Below are positions 38,321 through 43,932 of a DNA stretch of 43,932 bases, piece by piece. The notes under the pieces were generated by a model. It did no database searches, had not been told where the DNA came from, and was given only the letters and a program-made list of their open reading frames with translations. The DNA is taken from contig DAOVWI010000003.1 in assembly GCA_030636765.1 (NCBI GenBank), positions 1 to 43,932 on the forward strand. Reading direction: 5' to 3'. The stretch is from Gemmatimonadales bacterium. Lineage in GTDB: Bacteria; Gemmatimonadota; Gemmatimonadetes; Palauibacterales; Palauibacteraceae. The first letter of the stretch is position 1. The number at the start of each line of letters is the position of its first letter. Both the position numbers and the translations under genes were made by a program.

Positions 38321-38992
38321 TTACTCCTCGCCGACCTCGCTTTCGATGAGGGGGACGAAGCGCGCGCCCTCCACCGCTTCCCGCTCGAGCTCACCGTCCA
38401 CCTTCCTGTAGCGGTAGATGGTCTGTAGGCCGTAGCCGCCGACCGGGGCGACGATCACGCCGCCGGGGGCAAGCTGCTCGATCAGCGGGGGCGGCACGTC
38501 GGGTGCTCCCGCCGTGATGATGATCCGATCGAACGGCCCCTCCTCGGGCCACCCTTTGCTGCCATCCGCGACCCGCAGGCGCACGCGGTCGAGGTAGCCT
38601 GCCGCCGCGAGGTTTTCCCGGGCCAGCTCCGCGAGCTCGGGGATCCGTTCGATGGAGTAGACCTCCATCCCGCACGCGGCCAAGACGGCAGCCTGGTATC
38701 CGGATCCGGTGCCGACCTCGAGCACCCTGAGCCCCCGCTTCGGCTCGAGCACCTTGGTCATCAGGGCGACGATGTAGGGCTGGGAGATCGTCTGTCCGTG
38801 GCCGATGGGCAGCGCGTGGTCGCCGTACGCCTCGACGACGGATCGGGCGCGGACGAACTCGTGGCGCGGGACCTCGAGGAGCGCTCGCAGCAGCGGCTTC
38901 TCGGTAAGGCCGCGGGCGCGGATCTGACCCTCCACCATCTGCTTTCGCAGGCTGGCCGGCTCATCGGGCGCCCGGTTCCTGAACCACCTCAC
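38321..38992 (-). CDS. pcm: Protein-L-isoaspartate O-methyltransferase
   Basis: PRHEFV, ALPIGHGQTISQPYIVALMTKVLEPKRGLRVLEVGTGSGYQAAVLA, VADGSKGWPEEGPFDRIIITAGAPDVP. Confidence 0.95.
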   Translation of the reverse strand: MRWFRNRAPDEPASLRKQMVEGQIRARGLTEKPLLRALLEVPRHEFVRARSVVEAYGDHALPIGHGQTISQPYIVALMTKVLEPKRGLRVLEVGTGSGYQAAVLAACGMEVYSIERIPELAELARENLAAAGYLDRVRLRVADGSKGWPEEGPFDRIIITAGAPDVPPPLIEQLAPGGVIVAPVGGYGLQTIYRYRKVDGELEREAVEGARFVPLIESEVGEE

Positions 38993-39124
38993 GTAGCGGA
39001 TTCTCGATCTGGGGAACCGCCCCGAAGCGGCAGCCCGCCGAAGTCATCCAGGATAGCGAGCGATCGGCGAAACCCGCCTCGCGGCGTAGTTGCAGGCGCC
39101 TCCGCGGCGCCCGTAGCTTCCCGC

Positions 39125-40177
39125 ATGAACACGCCCACGGCTGAAAGGGTCCGGCTCACTCAATATTCCCACGGCGCCGGCTGAGCGTGCAAGCTGGGTC
39201 CGGAGGACCTGCGGCACGTGCTGGGATTCGTGGAGCTGAGGGAGGACCCGAAGCTCCTGATCGGGCTGGAGACGCCCGACGACGCCGCGGTGTATCGGCT
39301 GGGGGAGGACCAGGCGATCGTCGCGAGCTTGGACTTCTTCGCGCCCGTGGTGGACGATCCGGCGGACTTCGGGGCGATCGCCGCGGCGAATGCCCTCAGC
39401 GATCTGTACGCGATGCGGGCGCGTCCCCTCTTCGCGCTCAACATCCTGGCGGTGCAGCTCGAACAGCTTGGGGGCGAAGTGGTCGGTGCGATTCTGCGCG
39501 GCGCGTCGGAGACCTGCGCCGAGGCGGGCATCTCGATCGCCGGCGGCCACTCCATCGACGACCCGGAACCGAAGTTCGGGCTGGTAGCGCTGGGCACCGT
39601 GAACCCCGAAACGCTCTGGAGGAAGTCGAGCGCCCGGCCAGGGAACGCGATCATCCTGGGAAAGGCTCTCGGGACCGGAGTCATCACGACCGGGCTCAAG
39701 CAAGGGACGGCCTCGCCGGGGTCCGTGGCGGCCGCCGTGGGCTCCATGCGACGGTTGAACCAAGAGGCTGCTGCCGTGCTCGCCCGGTACCGCGTGGATG
39801 CCGCCACGGACGTCACGGGCTACGGGCTCCTCGGCCACCTTGCGGAAGTCTGCCGTGCCTCGGGCGTGGCAGCTCGCGTGCGCGCCTCCGCGCCGGAGCT
39901 GCTGCCGGGCGCCATCGAGCTTGCCGCCGAAGGGATCCGGCCGGGCGGCACGGATCGGAACCGGCGCTGGGTGGAGGAGATCGTGACCTGGGCCGATTCG
40001 ATCGAGGAGGCGCGGCGGGTGCTGCTGTGCGATGCGCAGACATCGGGCGGGCTGCTGGCGTGCCTGCCCGAGGAGGAGGCGGAGTTGGCGGCCGACGAGC
40101 TCCGGGAAGCTGGGTACGCGGCGGCCGTCGTCGGGTCGATCGAGGAGGGAGAACCGCACATCTTCGTTGAGGAATGA
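39125..40177 (+). CDS. selD: Selenide, water dikinase (selenophosphate synthetase) with predicted selenocysteine at in-frame TGA 39182-39184
   Basis: ATG 39125: MNTPTAERVRLTQYSHGAG-[UGA]-ACKLGPEDLRHVLGFVELREDPKLLIGLETPDDAAVYRL...; matches SelD LTQYSHGAGCGCK with Sec in place of the catalytic Cys; frame continuous with ORF 39218..40177. Confidence 0.95.
39186..39218 (+). promoter_or_regulatory. Predicted bacterial SECIS-like stem-loop following the selD UGA
   Basis: CGTGC(39186-39190) ... GGTCC(39197-39201)-GGA-GGACC(39205-39209) ... GCACG(39214-39218); G in apical loop. Confidence 0.75.
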
Positions 40178-40178
40178 C

Positions 40179-40820
40179 GTGAGCTCCGAACTGCCCAACC
40201 TGACCATCATCGATCACCCGCTCCTGCGTCACAAGGTGTCCCTGCTCCGGGACGTGAGCACGGAGAAAAAGGAGTTCATGGAGCTGGTCGATGAGATCGC
40301 GATGCTCATGGCGTACGAGGTGACGGCCGACCTGGAGACGGAGGAGTACGAGGTCGAGACCCCTCTGGAGTACACCCGAGGCTACCGGGTGCGGGGGCGG
40401 AAGCTCACGCTGATTCCGATCCTCCGGGCGGGGCTCGGGATGGTGGAAGGGGTCATGCGCCTTCTGCCGACGATGCGGGTGGGGCACATCGGGCTCCAGC
40501 GGGAGCATGAAACGCTTCAGCCCGTGGACTACTACTTCAAGATTCCGCCGCACGCGCAGGAACGGCAGTTCATCGTGACCGATCCGATGTTGGCCACCGG
40601 GGGCTCGGCGAGCGCGGCGATCGCCTTCCTCAAGAACAGCGGTGCGCTGAGCATACGCCTCATGTGCATCGTGGCCGCGCCCGAGGGCGTCCGGAAGCTC
40701 CTGCACGATCACCCGGACGTTCCGGTCTTCACCGCGTCGTTGGACCGGGAGCTGAATGAGCACGGCTACATCCTTCCGGGGCTGGGCGACGCGGGGGATC
40801 GGCTGTTCGGTACGCTCTAG
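40179..40820 (+). CDS. upp: Uracil phosphoribosyltransferase
   Basis: NLTIIDHPLLRHKVSLLRDVSTEKKEF, LIPILRAGLGMVEGVMRLLP, FIVTDPMLATGGSASAAI; GTG start. Confidence 0.95.
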   Translation: MSSELPNLTIIDHPLLRHKVSLLRDVSTEKKEFMELVDEIAMLMAYEVTADLETEEYEVETPLEYTRGYRVRGRKLTLIPILRAGLGMVEGVMRLLPTMRVGHIGLQREHETLQPVDYYFKIPPHAQERQFIVTDPMLATGGSASAAIAFLKNSGALSIRLMCIVAAPEGVRKLLHDHPDVPVFTASLDRELNEHGYILPGLGDAGDRLFGTL

Positions 40821-40930
40821 CGGGCGGCTGCGGCGGCCGGTCGAGCGGTCGCACGCGCGAGGGAGCATGCCCGCCGCCCAACCCCTCTATAGGTTGGAGT
40901 GCCCTTCTTCCCTCACGGCGACAAGGAGAA

Positions 40931-42337
40931 ATGACCATGACGTTGCGACCCGACCCCACGTTCTATCCCTCCCCACAGCTTGCCACAGAGGCCCCTCCCG
41001 AGGAGCTGGCCTATGTCGTTCTCCTGAGCCCCGACGGCACGCGGCCGGACGCGATGGCGGTCGTCGACGTTGACCCCGAGTCCTCGAGCTACGGGCAACA
41101 GGTCGGACAGACCGATATGCCGAACGTCGGCGACGAGCTGCATCACTTCGGTTGGAACGCGTGCAGCTCGCATCTCTGCCCCTGGGCATCGCACGCTCAT
41201 GTGGAGCGCCGGTTCCTCGTCGTGCCCGGGCTCAACTCCTCGCGGATCCACATCCTCGACACGAAGGGGGATCCGAGGAATCCAGAGATCGTGAAGGTGA
41301 TCGAGGCCGACGAGCTGGCGAGCAAGACGGGTTACGCGTCTCCGCACACGGTCCACTGCGGACCGGATCGGCTTTACATCAGCGCGCTGGGGGCGCCCGA
41401 CGGAGAAGGCCCGGGCGGGATCTTCACGATGGACCACGAGACGTTCGAGCTCGAGGGTGTCTGGGAGGCCGACCGCGGTCCCCAGTACCTGGCGTACGAC
41501 TTCTTCTGGCACCTGGGTCACGACGCGCTGATCACCAGCGAGTGGGGCACGCCGAGCATGGTGAAGGAAGGCGTGAATCCAGAGATCCTCCTGGCAGGCG
41601 GGTACGGGCACCAGATCCACGTGTTCGATCTCAAGTCGCGTCAGCACCGGCAGGCGCTCGATCTGGGCGCCGAGCAGCAGATGGTGCTGGAGCTCCGCCC
41701 CGCACACGATCCGCGCAAGGCGTATGGTTTTGCGGGAGTCGTCCTGTCGCTGGAAGACCTCTCGGCTTCGGTCTGGCTGTGGTACCTCGATGGGAACGGG
41801 GACGGCGAGTGGAAGACGAAGAAGGTGATCGAGATCCCGGCCGAGCCCGCGGACGCCGACAATCTGCCCGAGCTCCTCAAGGGCTTCGGCGCCGTCCCTC
41901 CGCTGATCACCGACATCAACCTCACTGTGGATGACCAGCAGCTGTACGTTGCGTGCTTCGGCACGGGCGATATGAAACAGTACGACGTGTCCGACCCGTT
42001 CGAGCCCATACTGACCGGCTCGGTGCGGATCGGGGGCATCGTCGAGCGAGCGGCCCACCCCAGGGCACCCGGCACGCCGCTGAACGGCGGGGCGCAGATG
42101 GTGGAGGTGAGCCGCGACGGCCGGCGGGTCTACTTCACCAACTCACTGTACTCGCCATGGGACGCGCAGTTCTACCCCGATGGAATCGATGGCTGGATGG
42201 TGAAGCTCGACGCGAATCCCTCAGGGGGCATCGCGTTCGACGAGCGCTTCTTCGCCACCTTCAGCGAGGGCCTGCGCCCGCATCAGGTCCGGCTACAGGG
42301 CGGTGATGCCTCCTCGGACTCGTTCTGTTTTTCCTAG
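40931..42337 (+). CDS. SBP56 / SELENBP1-family protein (selenium-binding protein / methanethiol oxidase)
   Basis: MAVVDVDPESSSYGQQVGQTDMPNVGDELHHFGWNACSSHLCPW, HTVHCGP, YDFFWHLGHDALITSEWGTP, LITDINLTVDDQQLYVACFGTGDMKQYDVSDPFEP, FTNSLYSPWDAQFYPDG, QGGDASSD. Confidence 0.92.
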   Translation: MTMTLRPDPTFYPSPQLATEAPPEELAYVVLLSPDGTRPDAMAVVDVDPESSSYGQQVGQTDMPNVGDELHHFGWNACSSHLCPWASHAHVERRFLVVPGLNSSRIHILDTKGDPRNPEIVKVIEADELASKTGYASPHTVHCGPDRLYISALGAPDGEGPGGIFTMDHETFELEGVWEADRGPQYLAYDFFWHLGHDALITSEWGTPSMVKEGVNPEILLAGGYGHQIHVFDLKSRQHRQALDLGAEQQMVLELRPAHDPRKAYGFAGVVLSLEDLSASVWLWYLDGNGDGEWKTKKVIEIPAEPADADNLPELLKGFGAVPPLITDINLTVDDQQLYVACFGTGDMKQYDVSDPFEPILTGSVRIGGIVERAAHPRAPGTPLNGGAQMVEVSRDGRRVYFTNSLYSPWDAQFYPDGIDGWMVKLDANPSGGIAFDERFFATFSEGLRPHQVRLQGGDASSDSFCFS

Positions 42338-42406
42338 ACCTGTCTTCTTCGAGGCGAGGTGGGGTCCGCCCTCGGGCGGGCCCGACTCCTCTCGGCGGGC
42401 CGGCGG

Positions 42407-43075
42407 ATGAACCTGGAAACGGCGTGGCCATGGCTGGCCCTGCTCCTGCTCGGGTCGCTGCACGGCCTGAACCCTGGCATGGGTTGGCTGTTCGCCGTCG
42501 CGCTCGGACTTCAGGAGGAAGACCGGCGCGCCGTGTGGCGGTCCTTGCTCCCGCTCGGCCTGGGGCACGCGATCGCGATCGCCGTCGCGCTCGTGGCCGT
42601 CGGCCTCCTCGGTCTCGTCGTATCGCTCTCGGCGCTCAAGTGGCTGGTGGCGGCGATGCTCATCGGGATCGGCGCCTACAAGTTCGCGCGCCTGCGACAC
42701 CCGAAGTACGGCGGGCTGCGCATGTCGTTTCGCCAGCTCACGATCTGGTCATTCCTCATGGCGTCGGCGCACGGCGCGGGTCTCATGGTGCTTCCGATCG
42801 TGCTGGGCGCGGCCCCGGGCGCTGGCGCATCCACTGGACCTGGCACCCACTCGTCTCACGGGACGAGCTTTGCGGGGCTGCTCTCCGACGGGCAGCTGGC
42901 GGGCGTGATGGCGACCCTGGTCCACTCAGGAGCCTATCTTTTCGTGTGCGGCTTGATCGCCGTCATCGTATACGAGAAGCTGGGTCTGCGACTCCTCCGC
43001 TCGGCGTGGGTGAATCTCGACTCGATCTGGGCGATCACCTTGATTGCCACAGGCATTGCCACACTGCTGCTCTGA
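42407..43075 (+). CDS. Polytopic integral membrane protein (NicO/RcnA- or LysE-like appearance)
   Basis: [52 protein letters not shown]; ~6 TM segments, His-rich loop THSSHGTSF. Confidence 0.7.
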   Translation: MNLETAWPWLALLLLGSLHGLNPGMGWLFAVALGLQEEDRRAVWRSLLPLGLGHAIAIAVALVAVGLLGLVVSLSALKWLVAAMLIGIGAYKFARLRHPKYGGLRMSFRQLTIWSFLMASAHGAGLMVLPIVLGAAPGAGASTGPGTHSSHGTSFAGLLSDGQLAGVMATLVHSGAYLFVCGLIAVIVYEKLGLRLLRSAWVNLDSIWAITLIATGIATLLL

Positions 43076-43076
43076 G

Positions 43077-43932
43077 ATGCTCGACCCACACGAGGCCCTC
43101 CACAAAGAGCTGAGCGACCGCTACGAGCTCCAGGACGTGCTGGGCGAGGGCGGTATGGGGACCGTCTACCTCGCCCGGGATAGGAAGCACGACCGGTCGG
43201 TCGCCATCAAGACCATCCATCCGGACGTATCGAGCGGGATCGGGCCAGAGCGCTTCGAGCGCGAGATTCGCGTTACCGCCAGCCTCCAACATCCGCACAT
43301 CCTTCCTCTGATCGATTCCGGCGTTGCCGGGGAAACCCTCTACTATGTCATGCCCCATGTGGAGGGTGAATCACTCCGAAACCGGCTGGCCAGAGATGAG
43401 CGACTCCGGATCGATGAGGCAGTGAGAATAGCCTCTGATGTCGCCGAGGGGCTGGAGTATGCCCACCGGAACGGCGTGATACACCGAGACATCAAGCCGG
43501 CCAACATCCTGCTCACGTCGGACTACGCGCTGATCGCGGACTTCGGGATCGCGGCTATTGCGGACGCGGGGGGTGGGGAGACGCTGACGCAGACCGGGCT
43601 GGCCATCGGCACGCCGGCATATATGGCGCCCGAGCAGTTTGCCGGAGTGGCGACGCCGCGCAGCGACCTTTACTCCCTGGGTGCCGTGATGTACGAGGCG
43701 CTGGCGGGGCGGCGCTGGAACCTTGGTGCGGGCGCCGAGAAGACCGACTGGATGGGCGTTCCTCCGGCGCTAAGGCTCGTGCTGCAAAGGGCGCTCAGCG
43801 TCGGTACCCCCTTCTACATGAGTCCCGAGCAGGCCATGGCGGACCGGGAGCTGAGTCCGCGAACCGACATCTACTCCCTGGGGTGTGTCCTCTACGAGAT
43901 GCTGGTCGGACACCCGCCATTCACGGCCGGCA
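43077..43932 (+). CDS. Ser/Thr protein kinase (PknB-like), 3' truncated by window end, with duplicated activation-loop/alphaF region
   Basis: [59 protein letters not shown]...[15 protein letters not shown] then [10 protein letters not shown]...[15 protein letters not shown]; open to last base (absent from ORF track because it has no stop). Confidence 0.93.
   Translation, partial: MLDPHEALHKELSDRYELQDVLGEGGMGTVYLARDRKHDRSVAIKTIHPDVSSGIGPERFEREIRVTASLQHPHILPLIDSGVAGETLYYVMPHVEGESLRNRLARDERLRIDEAVRIASDVAEGLEYAHRNGVIHRDIKPANILLTSDYALIADFGIAAIADAGGGETLTQTGLAIGTPAYMAPEQFAGVATPRSDLYSLGAVMYEALAGRRWNLGAGAEKTDWMGVPPALRLVLQRALSVGTPFYMSPEQAMADRELSPRTDIYSLGCVLYEMLVGHPPFTAG

Noticed and set aside
38798-39184. 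128-aa plus ORF ending at 39184
   Set aside because: Only its last 20 codons (MNTPTAERVRLTQYSHGAG) are meaningful: the N-terminus of selD before the Sec UGA. The rest is antisense to pcm.
39125-39217. selD as a pseudogene with a premature stop
   Set aside because: The stop is TGA precisely at the catalytic Cys position, the downstream frame is intact and a SECIS-like hairpin follows; Sec recoding is more parsimonious.
1-43932. CRISPR arrays, tRNA/rRNA genes, transposases, phage genes, known defence systems
   Set aside because: None recognised on either strand by eye; no direct-repeat/spacer array or cloverleaf was convincing. A tRNAscan/Infernal run would be needed to exclude small RNAs.

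Overview
High-GC bacterial chromosomal segment, probably from a Gemmatimonadota-like lineage (inferred from gene content and style; not proven). It starts inside a patatin-like CDS and ends inside a Ser/Thr kinase CDS. Most of it is ordinary core and accessory metabolism: a TetR-RND efflux operon, a DUF3604 gene, a BNR lipoprotein, a GGDEF protein, TlpA/ResA, a TonB receptor with an ABC exporter, CtaA, tryptophanase with a thiolase, gltX, tadA, NhaC, pyrR-pyrB-pyrC, rpsT, and a long M50-scpA-scpB-rluB-SDR-MoxR-DUF58-Bat operon, then pcm, selD, upp, an SBP56/methanethiol oxidase and a membrane protein. The strongest non-obvious signals are: (1) selD is itself a selenoprotein gene. The ORF track truncates it, but an in-frame TGA sits exactly at the active-site Cys position (LTQYSHGAG-U-ACK), followed by a SECIS-like hairpin. 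(2) The DUF3604 gene is bracketed by two inverted copies of a ~136-bp palindromic MITE/REP-like element. (3) The terminal kinase ORF contains the activation-loop-to-alphaF block twice, so it is either a recombinant kinase or an assembly chimera. (4) TetR has a 14-bp-period tandem operator over a TTGACA promoter. (5) scpB has an 18-bp minisatellite tail. No rRNA, tRNA, CRISPR array or transposase was recognised.
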